From CAYUJH01 sp964394585 (GTDB lineage: Bacteria > Bacteroidota > Bacteroidia > Cytophagales > Flammeovirgaceae), in contig CAYMYI010000005.1 of assembly GCA_964394585.1 (NCBI GenBank), positions 6,395 to 70,394 on the forward strand: a stretch of DNA of 64,000 nt, written 5' to 3'. Position 1 is the stretch's first letter. Each line of letters begins with the position of its first letter. Below the pieces are notes generated by a model, which was not told where the DNA came from, searched no databases, and worked only from the letters and a program-made list of their open reading frames with translations. Shown here in pieces: positions 35,502 through 44,871 of the stretch. Position numbers and translations under genes: made by a program.

Positions 35502-36934
35502 CGGAGCATATCAACTCCTACACTTTTTCCTTCCTCTAATTCTATGATTTTTACTTTGGTAAACTGACTTCCTAGAGCATCTTTGGGGCGGAACACAATT
35601 TTATATCTTCCGGGTTGCAAGGCAATATTTTGTGTGCCTACATCGCCTTCAAAATTGTATACCCATTGCTGTGTACCATCTTCTTTCAAAAGATACACAC
35701 TACCAAAGCCTTGTATGCGGTTTACTACATTAATTACCCCCGGAGAGGGCAACGCGATACGTCGGGTTTTACCTTGCTCAATTTGTACATTACTGATGTG
35801 AATACGGGGTCGGGTTAGGATTTCCAAATCGTACGTCCCGATTAGATAGCGCTGTTGTGTATTTACACGATGGGTTACCATCGTTTGCATTTGCCCCGAT
35901 TTTCTAACAATGGCTTGCAACGCATTGGAGTAGTCGCCTGCTCCTTGTTGTCGAATATCTAAAACACCTTGTGGCGTTTTTACCGGTATGCTATTGTGCT
36001 GCCCTCCTTTGAACACTAAGTTCTTCTTAATAATGGGGGGTACAGTATTCACTATCAAATCGTAAGTTAAAATAGCATCAATTTCCAGGGTATCGGTAAT
36101 CCCTCTTGCATTGCGGTAATGTACTATATCATAAAGTGCTTCATTAGTTACCGTATTGATAAACGACATATTTACATCTTTCTCTACAGGATTTCCTTGC
36201 TCATCTTGCAATTCTACGGTAATGGTAGTGCGCCCTAAGGTTTGTTGCAAAGCATCCTGAATAATCGATTTAAACTCACCGGTACTCTGAGCGTTATAAA
36301 AGCGCCCCATACACTCAAATGCTTTCTGATACTTCAGTTCTAGCCCTAACCCAATCACGAATGGGCGTAAGAAAATGCGCTTTTTCTGCAAAGCTAGTGA
36401 TATGGCACAGGGGTCGCCATCGCACGATTCAATCCCATCGGTAATCATGATGATTACGTTGCGACTGTCAGGATCTGAGGGAAAATCGTTTGCCGCTTTT
36501 TCAAGAGAATAGGCGATAGGAGTTGTTCCCTTAGGAGAAATTTCCAACAGTTTGGCATTGATACGATCGAAACTGTTAGCACTAAATGGCACCTCCAATC
36601 GGGAGTCGGTGCAGTTGCGCTGGGAGCGGTCGTATTGATGCCCATACACCCGAAGCCCAATTTCAAGATTGGATTGACCTCGTAATTCTTCGAGTTGTTC
36701 CGAAAGTACGCGGCGAGCAATTTCTATTCGAGTTTCTCCTTCCCACTCTGCACGCATACTCCCCGAGGCATCGAGCACAAACAAAATTCGAGTGGTTTTA
36801 GGTGGTTTCTTATTGGGCTGTGCCGCAACCGTATGAAGGCTCAACCCTATCATAGTGAGCACCAGACCATTCATCAAAAAAAGTTGAAGCCAAGTACATT
36901 TTTTATTCAACTTGCAGTGCATTCTTTGGAACAT
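35498..36934 (-). CDS. Secreted von Willebrand factor A domain protein
   Basis: About 478 residues. A signal peptide ends HTVAAQ. The VWA domain begins RILFVLDASGSMRAEW, giving the DxSxS metal-ion-dependent adhesion site, with a later SPKGTTPIAYSL (the Thr) and IIMITDGIESCDGDP (the Asp), so the site is complete. The C-terminal 240 residues hold beta-rich units of unknown family (TTITVELQDEQGNPVEKDV and repeated PxGVxxV units), possibly carboxypeptidase-regulatory-like. Two nearby ATG codons (36934 and 36922) are both possible. It is divergent from the TonB receptor gene, with about 140 bases between. Likely a periplasmic or surface protein that binds other proteins. Confidence 0.8.
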   Translation of the reverse strand: MFQRMHCKLNKKCTWLQLFLMNGLVLTMIGLSLHTVAAQPNKKPPKTTRILFVLDASGSMRAEWEGETRIEIARRVLSEQLEELRGQSNLEIGLRVYGHQYDRSQRNCTDSRLEVPFSANSFDRINAKLLEISPKGTTPIAYSLEKAANDFPSDPDSRNVIIMITDGIESCDGDPCAISLALQKKRIFLRPFVIGLGLELKYQKAFECMGRFYNAQSTGEFKSIIQDALQQTLGRTTITVELQDEQGNPVEKDVNMSFINTVTNEALYDIVHYRNARGITDTLEIDAILTYDLIVNTVPPIIKKNLVFKGGQHNSIPVKTPQGVLDIRQQGAGDYSNALQAIVRKSGQMQTMVTHRVNTQQRYLIGTYDLEILTRPRIHISNVQIEQGKTRRIALPSPGVINVVNRIQGFGSVYLLKEDGTQQWVYNFEGDVGTQNIALQPGRYKIVFRPKDALGSQFTKVKIIELEEGKSVGVDMLR

Positions 36935-37073
36935 TACTAATCTGATTTTTTTTCTATGTGCAATAAGAAACCCTTTAAAGATACAAATGTCTTTGGGTAC
37001 GAAATCATAACGGTACAATCAGCATCTCATTTCATAAAATCGAAAACCCTCATTATTCAACATTTTTAAAATC

Positions 37074-39443
37074 ATGAAAAAACGTTTTTTACTCTTTTTT
37101 CTATTGCTCCTCTGCAATGGGATTTGGGCATATGCCCAACAAAAAGTTACACTAAGCGGATTTGTAAAAGATGGCGCCAATGGAGAAGAACTTATTGGCG
37201 TTACGGTGTATGTGGAAGAAATCAAAAATGGTACGGTTACCAACCCCTATGGGTTTTACTCTCTTACCCTTGCACCAGGTACTTACACGCTGCAGTATCG
37301 GTTCATCGGATACCAAACCTTTACCGAGCAAATTACTATACAGCAAAATACCGAACGTAACCTCGAGCTAACACCAATGGCTGTAGAAATGGAAGAAGTG
37401 GTAGTTACTGCCAAGAAAGAAGAAGACCGAAATGTGGAACAGATTGCCATGAGCAAAAACGAGGTGAACGTGGAAATGGTGAAAAAACTTCCAGCACTTT
37501 TCGGCGAACCCGATATCATAAAAACTATTCAAATGATGCCGGGTGTGGTATCGGCAGGAGAAGGCACCTCAGGATTCTTTGTGCGGGGTGGCAGTGCCGA
37601 TCAAAACCTAATTTTAATTGATGAAGCCCCGGTTTACGATCCCTCACACTTTTTTGGGTTATTTTCCGTGTTCAATGCCGATGTAATTAAAGACTCTGAA
37701 CTCTACAAAGGTGGGATTCCTGCGCAATTTGGAGGCAGGCTTTCTTCGATTTTGGAGGTTCGTACCAAAGATGGAAACGCCAAACGGCTTGATGGCTCCG
37801 CTACCGTAGGCTTGCTTGCCAGCAAGTTCACCTTAGAAGGGCCTATTGCCAACGATAAAAGTTCTTTTCTGCTTTCGGCACGGCGCTCCTATGCCGATCT
37901 TTTCCTTGCTTTTTCAAACGATGCCGACGTCCGCGAAAACCGCGTTTATTTTTACGATATCAACGCTAAAGTAAACTGGAAACCCAACAATAAAAATCGA
38001 TTTTTTGTAGCAGCCTATTCAGGGCGCGATGTGTTCCGCTTTGGCGACGATGCCCGCTTCGATTGGGGCAACTTAACCACTACCTTTCGATGGAATCACT
38101 TGTTTAGCGACCGTTTATTTTCTAATACTACTGTGCTGTTCAGCAACTTTGATTACTCGCTCGAAGTTATCGACGGACCTAATTCATTCGACTGGACTGC
38201 GGGGCTACAAGAAGCCTCATTCAAAAACGATTTCACCTATTTCATTAACCCAAAAAATATGCTCAGTTTTGGCGTACATGCTACCTATCGCCGTTTTTCG
38301 CCGGGCACTATTTCGCCTGCCACCGATAATTCCATCTTCACCACTACTACGATGGAGAAGATGCATGCCCTCGACTATGCTTTTTACGTGGGCAACGAGC
38401 AGCAAATAAGCCCTCGGCTCTCGTTACAGTATGGGCTTCGCTATGCTTTGTTCCAAAATGTTGGAGAAACCACTATCCGCCAATACCGCGACCAAACCGA
38501 CAATGTAGATATTGATGTATTAACAGAGGTTCGCTACGATAGACTGAAACCCATTAAAACGTTTCATAACCTAGAACCTCGGTTTAGTATGCGTTATAAG
38601 TTGAACAGCCTGAGTTCTCTGAAGGCATCGTACAATCGCATGGTGCAAAACATTCATCTGCTTTCCAACTCCACCGTGCCGGTACCATTTAATACGTGGA
38701 CACCTAGTTCGCCTTATCTCGACCCACAACTTGCCGACCAAGTCGCGCTGGGATATTTCCGAAACTTCAACGTCAATACCTATGAGTTTTCGGCAGAAGT
38801 CTATTATAAAAACATGCAAAATGTTACCGATTTTGCCGATAACGCTAACCTACTGCTCAACCCCGACGTTGCCGTAGAATTTCGGCAGGGCACTTCGTAC
38901 TCGTATGGCTTAGAACTGATGCTACAAAAAAACAAAGGGAAATTTACAGGTTTTATTACGTACACCTGGTCAAAAACTGAACGCGAAATTCCCGGGCTGA
39001 ACAATAACCAGCCCTTCCCTGCTAACTACGACCGACGTAACAATCTGAATATTGTAGGAACCCTGCAACTCAATACCCAATGGACATTAGGCGGAACATT
39101 TACCTATACCACCGGCCGACCGATTACCCTACCCAATGGGCGCTACGAATTCGACGACTACAACGTAGAGTTCTACTCTGAACGAAACGGATATCGCTTG
39201 CCCGATTTCCATCGGTTAGACTTTTCTGCTACGCTCAACCCGAAGAAAAACGCCGAACGCAAGTGGAAACACACCTGGAATTTCAGTATCTACAACGTAT
39301 ATAACCGTAAAAACCCTTTCACCATTTACACGCGCACCCTTCGCGACGACGACGGAGAAATAATTGACCCTAACCGTAAAGAAGCGCGACTAGTATACCT
39401 CTTCCCTATTCTTCCTTCTATTTCGTTTAAAATTGATTTCTAA
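37074..39443 (+). CDS. TonB-dependent outer-membrane receptor
   Basis: A 789-residue receptor. A signal peptide ends AYAQ. An N-terminal carboxypeptidase-regulatory-like domain (VTLSGFVKDGANGEELIGV to YRFIGYQTFTE) comes next, then a plug domain (FFVRGGSADQNLILIDEAP, GGIPAQFGGRLSSILEVRTKDG), then about 20 barrel strands, ending in LPSISFKIDF with the C-terminal Phe. The receptor imports a ligand using energy from TonB-ExbBD. It is followed eight bases later by a DUF4249 lipoprotein, a standard pair in Bacteroidota. The ligand is unknown. Secure family call. Confidence 0.94.
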   Translation: MKKRFLLFFLLLLCNGIWAYAQQKVTLSGFVKDGANGEELIGVTVYVEEIKNGTVTNPYGFYSLTLAPGTYTLQYRFIGYQTFTEQITIQQNTERNLELTPMAVEMEEVVVTAKKEEDRNVEQIAMSKNEVNVEMVKKLPALFGEPDIIKTIQMMPGVVSAGEGTSGFFVRGGSADQNLILIDEAPVYDPSHFFGLFSVFNADVIKDSELYKGGIPAQFGGRLSSILEVRTKDGNAKRLDGSATVGLLASKFTLEGPIANDKSSFLLSARRSYADLFLAFSNDADVRENRVYFYDINAKVNWKPNNKNRFFVAAYSGRDVFRFGDDARFDWGNLTTTFRWNHLFSDRLFSNTTVLFSNFDYSLEVIDGPNSFDWTAGLQEASFKNDFTYFINPKNMLSFGVHATYRRFSPGTISPATDNSIFTTTTMEKMHALDYAFYVGNEQQISPRLSLQYGLRYALFQNVGETTIRQYRDQTDNVDIDVLTEVRYDRLKPIKTFHNLEPRFSMRYKLNSLSSLKASYNRMVQNIHLLSNSTVPVPFNTWTPSSPYLDPQLADQVALGYFRNFNVNTYEFSAEVYYKNMQNVTDFADNANLLLNPDVAVEFRQGTSYSYGLELMLQKNKGKFTGFITYTWSKTEREIPGLNNNQPFPANYDRRNNLNIVGTLQLNTQWTLGGTFTYTTGRPITLPNGRYEFDDYNVEFYSERNGYRLPDFHRLDFSATLNPKKNAERKWKHTWNFSIYNVYNRKNPFTIYTRTLRDDDGEIIDPNRKEARLVYLFPILPSISFKIDF

Positions 39444-39450
39444 TACCACT

Positions 39451-40272
39451 ATGAAAAAGTATATATTGATTTGTATTGCCGCTGTACTCTTCCTTTCTTG
39501 TGAAGAAACCATTGAATTAGACCTAAACCAAGTACAGCAACTTTATGTGATTGATGGCTTGATTACCAATCAAAATAAACAACATACCATTACCGTAAAA
39601 CAATCGGTTGATTTCTACCAAGCCAACACCACCCCCGGAGTAAGCGATGCTACGGTAGTCGTTTCCGATAACGAAGGCAACCGCTGGCAGTTTACACATA
39701 ACGATACCCTCCCGGGCGAGTACTATGCTGAGGTTCCCTTTGCCGGAAAAGTAGGTAATACCTACAGCTTAGAAGTAACAATAAGGGGGGAAACATTCAC
39801 CGCTAGCGACGAACTGCTGCCGGTTACCACGATTGATAGCATGGTATGGGTCATTGATGAAGAAGAACAAGAAGACCCTGAAGAAGAAGGAGAATACTAC
39901 GATATCTTAATTTACACCAAAGAACCCCAAGAAACCGAAGACTACTACCTTTTCAAGTTTTACCAAAACGATACCATCCAAAATTTTAACGGAACGGCAG
40001 TATTCTTTGCAGATGACGTACTGATTGGGGAAAACATCGATGGCATTGAAGGTGCCGAGTATTACCGAAAAGGCGATGTAGCTCGCTTTGAAGCCTACAG
40101 CCTCTCGCGCGATGCCTATGTATTTTACTCTGACCTATCTACCGTACTTAATAGCGATGGGGGCATGTTTGGTCCAGTACCTGCGAACCCTCGCACCAAC
40201 CTAAAAGGAGGTGCTTTGGGGCTGTTTCAAGTTTCGGCGATTGAAGTTGCCGAAATCGTAATCGGCGAGTAA
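39451..40272 (+). CDS. DUF4249-type lipoprotein partner of the TonB receptor
   Basis: About 273 residues with a lipobox FLSC (Cys near residue 17). The sequence reads EETIELDLNQVQQLYVIDGLITNQN, then TITVKQSVDFYQ and DATVVVSDNEGN, which fits DUF4249 lipoproteins seen next to TonB receptors. A Glu/Asp-rich insert (DEEEQEDPEEEGEYY) lies in the middle. It likely sits on the outer membrane as a surface or periplasmic partner in ligand capture. Same operon as the receptor. Pairing is well known for this family; the specific ligand is not. Confidence 0.8.
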   Translation: MKKYILICIAAVLFLSCEETIELDLNQVQQLYVIDGLITNQNKQHTITVKQSVDFYQANTTPGVSDATVVVSDNEGNRWQFTHNDTLPGEYYAEVPFAGKVGNTYSLEVTIRGETFTASDELLPVTTIDSMVWVIDEEEQEDPEEEGEYYDILIYTKEPQETEDYYLFKFYQNDTIQNFNGTAVFFADDVLIGENIDGIEGAEYYRKGDVARFEAYSLSRDAYVFYSDLSTVLNSDGGMFGPVPANPRTNLKGGALGLFQVSAIEVAEIVIGE

Positions 40273-40282
40273 CCTTGTAAAA

Positions 40283-40320
40283 CAAAAAAAGCCCGCAGAG
40301 TATTTCACTCTGCAGGCTTT
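40283..40320. terminator. Bidirectional terminator
   Basis: AAGCC-GCAGAG and CTCTGC-GGCTT form an eleven-pair stem with one bulge on each side. Read on the minus strand it is followed by seven T residues, so it also ends the converging lipoprotein gene. The plus side has a shorter T run. Confidence 0.75.
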
Positions 40321-40347
40321 CGTTATTCAGATGCTTGTTGCGTGCCG

Positions 40348-40797
40348 TTATTTTATCTTTTGTTTTAACTGCTTGTAAGAAAATCCTTTGCCCTCATCTC
40401 CTACAACAGTAACCTCTATTTCATTTTCATTTATTCTTTTGTATTGAATTTTTTTTGGAAAATCGTGGTCAATGTTTTCAAATGATAAATAGTCTTTAAT
40501 TTCATTATTTAAAGTAAAAGGAATTGTTTTTCCTTCATTTTGATTGGGCACAGTAGCTTCAAAAATGATTGTATTCTCCAATATTTTTATTGAAAGAGTT
40601 TCTGTAATTATTTTTTGACTATCCTTCAACTTGTATGAATATCCAATTAGTTCTTTGTTATTGGATAATTCCCAATTTTCATAGTGTTCTTTCCCTTCCA
40701 TTTTCCAAGTACCTATCATAAAATCTACTCTCGATAATTTGTTTTCAGAACAGGAAAGTAAAAGGCAAAGAATGCATAGGGATGATAGTAGCTTCAT
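40348..40797 (-). CDS. Small lipoprotein with low-GC coding sequence (DUF6265-like)
   Basis: A 149-residue lipoprotein with lipobox LLSC (Cys16). The mature part begins DFMIGTWKMEGKEHYENWELSNN, a lipocalin-like opening seen in small Bacteroidota proteins of unknown function (DUF6265-like). It is mostly beta-strand, with ENIDHDFPKKIQYKRINENEIEV and the last strand GFSYKQLKQKIK. The coding strand is visibly richer in A and T than the genes on each side, and its codons are mainly A/T-ended, so recent transfer is possible. The DUF match is by eye and weak. Confidence 0.5.
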   Translation of the reverse strand: MKLLSSLCILCLLLSCSENKLSRVDFMIGTWKMEGKEHYENWELSNNKELIGYSYKLKDSQKIITETLSIKILENTIIFEATVPNQNEGKTIPFTLNNEIKDYLSFENIDHDFPKKIQYKRINENEIEVTVVGDEGKGFSYKQLKQKIK

Positions 40798-40871
40798 ATT
40801 TCAACTTTTATTAAAATGCTCCTCTTTTACCTAATAGCACACAAAGATTCGTGTAGGAATGTTTTAATGCG

Positions 40872-41264
40872 CTATATACCGCTAATAACAATATTGACCT
40901 TATTTGTCCGCTTTTCGACCAATTTCCCCGTTTTAACTCCACCTCCTGCGTTATTTTTATCGCCTTTTTCTACATGCACGAAATACTCTTTTGCGGCTAG
41001 CTTCTTAATTTTTACCATGCCTTTTTCATCGGTAAACCGATTGGTTACTACAGGATTCTGTTTTGCCTTGTAGTCTTCCTCTGTTTCGTAAAGCGATACC
41101 TTAGCTCCGGCTTGTACATTACCCACTTCATCGACCACGAAAATACTCAGATTGGTTTTGAGTAATTGTGCATGCACAGCAGTTGAACTCGCTCCCCATA
41201 GCGTAACCGTTAACGACATAGCCAAAAAGCTGTATACGATTCGTTTCATAAATCTTGTATTCAT
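40872..41264 (-). CDS. Secreted single-domain carboxypeptidase-regulatory-like protein
   Basis: A 130-residue secreted protein with a signal peptide ending TAVHAQ. The mature domain is about 95 residues and has the Ig-like strand pattern of carboxypeptidase-regulatory-like proteins: TNLSIFVVDEVGNVQAGAKV, then NRFTDEKGMVKIKKLAAKEYFVHVEKG. It lacks a TonB receptor fusion, so it acts as a free secreted domain. The ATG at 41264 or the next one, five codons in, can be used. No partner gene is adjacent. Fold call is moderate. Confidence 0.6.
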   Translation of the reverse strand: MNTRFMKRIVYSFLAMSLTVTLWGASSTAVHAQLLKTNLSIFVVDEVGNVQAGAKVSLYETEEDYKAKQNPVVTNRFTDEKGMVKIKKLAAKEYFVHVEKGDKNNAGGGVKTGKLVEKRTNKVNIVISGI

Positions 41265-41586
41265 TAAATTTTTTACTAAGATGAAATATTTAGATTCTTT
41301 CTAAGTAATCAAAATAAACGGATGATTCACTCTTATTTTTTCACAATTCCTTTACAAAACAATGCACAAAACAGGAGTTCAAATAGTTGATTGAATGATT
41401 TCCCAGCTATGAAAGTACAGATAGATTTATAAAAAGCTATGAAGAATGTTACAACAATTTCTTTTCAAGCACAGTCATCTGCAAAGATTCTTTCAAAAAA
41501 TGAGTAAATTAATCATCCCGAACTAGCAGGCATATCTTCTTCAACAACTCAAAATTCAAGTTTTCTAACCATCAACCTTAAATTCT
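41265..41586. other. Intergenic region with no feature seen
   Basis: A 322-base A/T-rich gap between the secreted Ig-like gene and the IorA-like gene. I saw no open frame of useful length, no terminator and no -7 box that fits. It probably carries the iorAB promoter, which I cannot place. Confidence 0.5.
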
Positions 41587-42045
41587 ATGGCTACTTTTAA
41601 CGTACATGTAAACGGAAAGAAATTACAGGTAGAAGCCGAACCTGATCAACCTCTTTTATGGGTACTTCGCGATGCGCTCAAGCTAGTAGGCACGAAGTAT
41701 GGCTGTGGCATCGGTCAATGTGGAGCATGCACAGTGCACTTAGAAGGAAATGCGGTGCGCTCTTGCTCAGTACCTATTAGCAGTGTAGGCGATAAGGCAA
41801 TCACTACCATTGAAGGTTTATCAAAAGAGGCCTCTCACCCTCTGCAACAAGCGTGGCGCGAACATGATGTGCCCCAATGTGGCTATTGCCAAGCTGGGCA
41901 AATAATGACTGCAGCGGCTATGTTAGCCAAAAACCCTACTCCTACAGAGGCTGAAATTGAAGCAAACATGCAAGGCAATTTATGCCGATGTGGTACGTAT
42001 AACCGAATTAAATCAGCCATTCAAAGTGCGGCGGCCAATAGCTAA
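41587..42045 (+). CDS. IorA-like [2Fe-2S] subunit of a molybdenum hydroxylase
   Basis: A 152-residue iron-sulfur protein. The N-terminal plant-type ferredoxin motif is [17 protein letters not shown] with a Cys further on; the C-terminal helical half carries the second cluster in [12 protein letters not shown] and [12 protein letters not shown]. It passes electrons from the molybdenum subunit encoded next (27 bases downstream) to an external acceptor. It lacks a signal peptide, so export probably rides on the TAT signal of the large subunit. Named after isoquinoline 1-oxidoreductase, but the substrate is not known for Bacteroidota members. Motif identification is firm. Confidence 0.88.
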   Translation: MATFNVHVNGKKLQVEAEPDQPLLWVLRDALKLVGTKYGCGIGQCGACTVHLEGNAVRSCSVPISSVGDKAITTIEGLSKEASHPLQQAWREHDVPQCGYCQAGQIMTAAAMLAKNPTPTEAEIEANMQGNLCRCGTYNRIKSAIQSAAANS

Positions 42046-42072
42046 TTATTCACTCATAATGCCTTAATTACC

Positions 42073-44208
42073 ATGACACTCATCAGAACAAAATACAACA
42101 GAAGATCTTTTTTAAAAGTAACAGCAGCGGGTAGCGGCGGGCTTATGCTAGGGTTTAGCTGGTTGGCATCGTGTACGCCGGCCAACGAAACCGTGCAGTC
42201 TGTCCCTAAAGAATGGTTCGATATCAACGCATTCCTTTCCATCGCCGATAATGGTGCGGTAACCATCATGTCGCCTAACCCGGAAATTGGGCAAAATGTA
42301 AAAACTTCCATGCCCATGATTGTTGCCGAGGAACTCGATGTAAATTGGAAAGATGTAATCGTAAAGCAAGCCCCACTGAATACCGATGTTTTCACAAGAC
42401 AAGTAGCCGGAGGGAGTCAATCCATCCGACAAGGATGGGAAAGCTTACGGATGGCAGGCGCAACAGCCAAACAAATGCTCAAAAATGCTGCAGCCCAACA
42501 ATGGCAGGTAGACCCTAAAGAATGCAGCGTTTCAGAGGGGGTCATCACAAATGCGAAAGGCGATAAGCTCACATACGCCGAAGTAGCTTCGTTGGCAGCC
42601 ACTATGGAAATCCCTGAAGAAGTTCCTTTGAAAGACCCAAAAGACTTCAAAATTATTGGTACCGATAGAGGGAACGTCGATCTAGAAAATATCATTACAG
42701 GCAAACCTCTATTTGGGCTCGACACCCAAAAAGAGGGGATGTTATACGCCGTAGTCATGCGTCCGCCTGCGTTTGGCTTAAAGCTCAAGTCGTTCGACGA
42801 TACAGAGACACGAAAAGTGAATGGCGTCCAAAATGTGGTACAATTTGGTGATAAAGTCGCCGTATTAGCAACCAATACATGGAGCGCTATGAAAGGCAAA
42901 AAAGTGCTTAAAGGCGAATGGGAAGAGGGAAGTACCCTCGAAAGTACGGCGTACCACGACGAGCAACTTCGTAAAATGCTCGATACGCCCGCCAATGAAC
43001 CTAAACGAAAAGATGGGGACGTAGAGGTAGCAATAGCGCAAGCCGATCAGGTGATTGAAAAAATATACGAAGCTCCGTTCTTACCACACAACTGCCTTGA
43101 ACCCATGAATTTCTACGCCGATGTTACCGCTGAAAAGGCGTATCTGCTCGGTCCTATTCAAACCCCTGAATGGACTCGCCGCCGCGTTGCCGAATTGCTA
43201 GGACGCGAAGAGGCACAAATACACATTGATATGACTCGCATGGGAGGCGGTTTTGGTAGAAGACTCTACGGCGATTTCGTGTTGGAAGCTGCCGAAATTT
43301 CTAGCAAAATCAATAATCCAGTGCAAGTGGTGTTCTCGCGCGAAGACGACATGACCGCAGGGACGTATCGCCCAGCTTCAAAGTATAAATTCCGTGCTGC
43401 CCTAAAAGATGGAAAAATGACGGCTTACCACTTAGTAGGCGCTGGCGTAAACATGAACAACTCCACTCGCGAAAACAATTTCCCAGCAACGGCAATGGCA
43501 AACTACTTGGTAGAATCGCACAACTTGGAAAGCAACATCACTACCGGAGCATGGCGCGCACCTATCACAAACTTCTTAGCATTTGCCGAACAAGCATTCC
43601 TCGATGAAGTTGCCGAAACGCTAAAAATGGATCCGGTAGAATTCCGCCTATCATTATTTGAAGAAGCAAAAAATAATCCTACCGGCAAACTCGAATATGA
43701 TATCGATAAGTTCGTAGGAGTTATTAAACTCGCTGCAGAAAAATCAAAATGGGGCAAACAACCCGAAGGTACTTTCCAAGGATTTAGTGCCTACTATTCG
43801 CACAACACCTATGTTGCCGAAGTTGCCGAAGTAGTGATGGCGCAAGGCAACCCCGTAATACGCAAAGTTACTTGTGCAGTAGATTGCGGCATTGTGGTGA
43901 ACCCCGTAGCAGCGAAAAACCAGATTGAAGGTGGTATTATCGATGGTATTGGTCATGCCTTGTTTGGCGATTTCTCCTTTGCCAACGGAAAACCCTCGGC
44001 AAATAACTTTAACCAATACCGAATGATTAGGATGCCCGAAGCTCCTGAAATTGATATCCACTTTGTGGAAAGCCTAAACTCGCCAACTGGATTAGGCGAA
44101 CCTACTCTGCCACCAGCAGGAGGAGCTATCGCAAATGCACTGTACAAAGCTACCGGCAAACGCCTCTATCGGCAGCCTTTTGTGAATGAAAAGATTGTAT
44201 TAGGATAA
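42073..44208 (+). CDS. IorB-like molybdopterin subunit of a molybdenum hydroxylase
   Basis: A 711-residue protein with a twin-arginine signal (NRRSFLKVTAAG). It continues as an aldehyde oxidase/xanthine dehydrogenase-type molybdopterin subunit: QVAGGSQSIRQGWESL, TRMGGGFGRRLYGDF, WRAPITNFLAFAEQAFLDE and the catalytic-site GLGEPTLPPAGGAIANA, where the Glu acts as base. It hydroxylates an N-heteroaromatic or aldehyde substrate in the periplasm. It is cotranscribed with the small subunit; no FAD subunit is present, as in IorAB. A terminator follows. Family call is strong; substrate unknown. Confidence 0.88.
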   Translation: MTLIRTKYNRRSFLKVTAAGSGGLMLGFSWLASCTPANETVQSVPKEWFDINAFLSIADNGAVTIMSPNPEIGQNVKTSMPMIVAEELDVNWKDVIVKQAPLNTDVFTRQVAGGSQSIRQGWESLRMAGATAKQMLKNAAAQQWQVDPKECSVSEGVITNAKGDKLTYAEVASLAATMEIPEEVPLKDPKDFKIIGTDRGNVDLENIITGKPLFGLDTQKEGMLYAVVMRPPAFGLKLKSFDDTETRKVNGVQNVVQFGDKVAVLATNTWSAMKGKKVLKGEWEEGSTLESTAYHDEQLRKMLDTPANEPKRKDGDVEVAIAQADQVIEKIYEAPFLPHNCLEPMNFYADVTAEKAYLLGPIQTPEWTRRRVAELLGREEAQIHIDMTRMGGGFGRRLYGDFVLEAAEISSKINNPVQVVFSREDDMTAGTYRPASKYKFRAALKDGKMTAYHLVGAGVNMNNSTRENNFPATAMANYLVESHNLESNITTGAWRAPITNFLAFAEQAFLDEVAETLKMDPVEFRLSLFEEAKNNPTGKLEYDIDKFVGVIKLAAEKSKWGKQPEGTFQGFSAYYSHNTYVAEVAEVVMAQGNPVIRKVTCAVDCGIVVNPVAAKNQIEGGIIDGIGHALFGDFSFANGKPSANNFNQYRMIRMPEAPEIDIHFVESLNSPTGLGEPTLPPAGGAIANALYKATGKRLYRQPFVNEKIVLG

Positions 44209-44212
44209 CGCC

Positions 44213-44242
44213 AAAAAGGTCGCTCATGAGCGGCCTTTTTCA
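44213..44242 (+). terminator. Rho-independent terminator after the IorAB pair
   Basis: AAAAGG-CGCTC pairs with GAGCG-CCTTTT through a G/T step, followed by T-rich sequence. Confidence 0.75.
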
Positions 44243-44316
44243 TTGCATTTCACTCCCTAAATATGTAGTTTAATGTAAGATAATCCTTCATTTTTTTTAC
44301 TAAACTTTACTTAATC

Positions 44317-44751
44317 ATGTACGATAATCCTTCTCAAATCATTTCAACTCCTAATGGAGAAAAAGTAGTTTCGCTGGAACCCGACACTGACCGAGGGGTG
44401 CTTTATGGCACTTGGTATTGGAAGTTTGACTATGGTTATGAAAGCATCCAGGAAGCAGCGCCCCAATTAACTAACTTGGTACGCAAGCACCAGTTAGATA
44501 CCATCATTGCAAATTTGAAAGCAGTCGAAGGCACTTGGGACCCTATCAATGAATGGATTGTAACAGAATGGCTGCCAGAGCTAAAATCCGCAGGTCTCAA
44601 ACATCATATTTTAATACAGCCCGACGACTTTTTCGCACAGCTTTCTGCTGAATTTATGAATGAAGGCATTGAAATGGGGGGCATTATCAATGTAAACGTT
44701 CGCTCGCTAGAAGAAGCCTTCCTGTGGCTCGATAGTCAAACAATGGTTTAA
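44317..44751 (+). CDS. SpoIIAA/STAS-like protein (tentative)
   Basis: A 144-residue cytosolic protein. The strand pattern suits the SpoIIAA/STAS-like fold: GVLYGTWYWKFDYGYESI, then the helix EAAPQLTNLVRKHQLDTIIANL, and later a strand HHILIQPDD and helix. Proteins of this type from this phylum are annotated as STAS/SEC14-like with no known role. It lacks the phosphorylatable Ser of anti-sigma antagonists as far as I can see. It is followed by a terminator and has no operon partner. Low-confidence fold call. Confidence 0.45.
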   Translation: MYDNPSQIISTPNGEKVVSLEPDTDRGVLYGTWYWKFDYGYESIQEAAPQLTNLVRKHQLDTIIANLKAVEGTWDPINEWIVTEWLPELKSAGLKHHILIQPDDFFAQLSAEFMNEGIEMGGIINVNVRSLEEAFLWLDSQTMV

Positions 44752-44767
44752 AGTTTATGATACCCTT

Positions 44768-44804
44768 TTAAAAGCCCTTGCCAAAACGTAAGGGCTTTTT
44801 TTTA
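44768..44804 (+). terminator. Rho-independent terminator
   Basis: AAAAGCCCTT and AAGGGCTTTT form a ten-pair stem followed by a run of T residues. Confidence 0.85.
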
Positions 44805-44871
44805 TGATGGCATTTACCGAGGCAACTCACTAACGCTTTAGTGCATCTGAGCAGAAAACAGTTCTTATATT

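Noticed and set aside
41265..41586. A promoter or small gene in the gap before the IorA-like gene
   Set aside because: No TAnnTTTG box with a suitable upstream TTG, no terminator and no open frame of plausible length could be supported.
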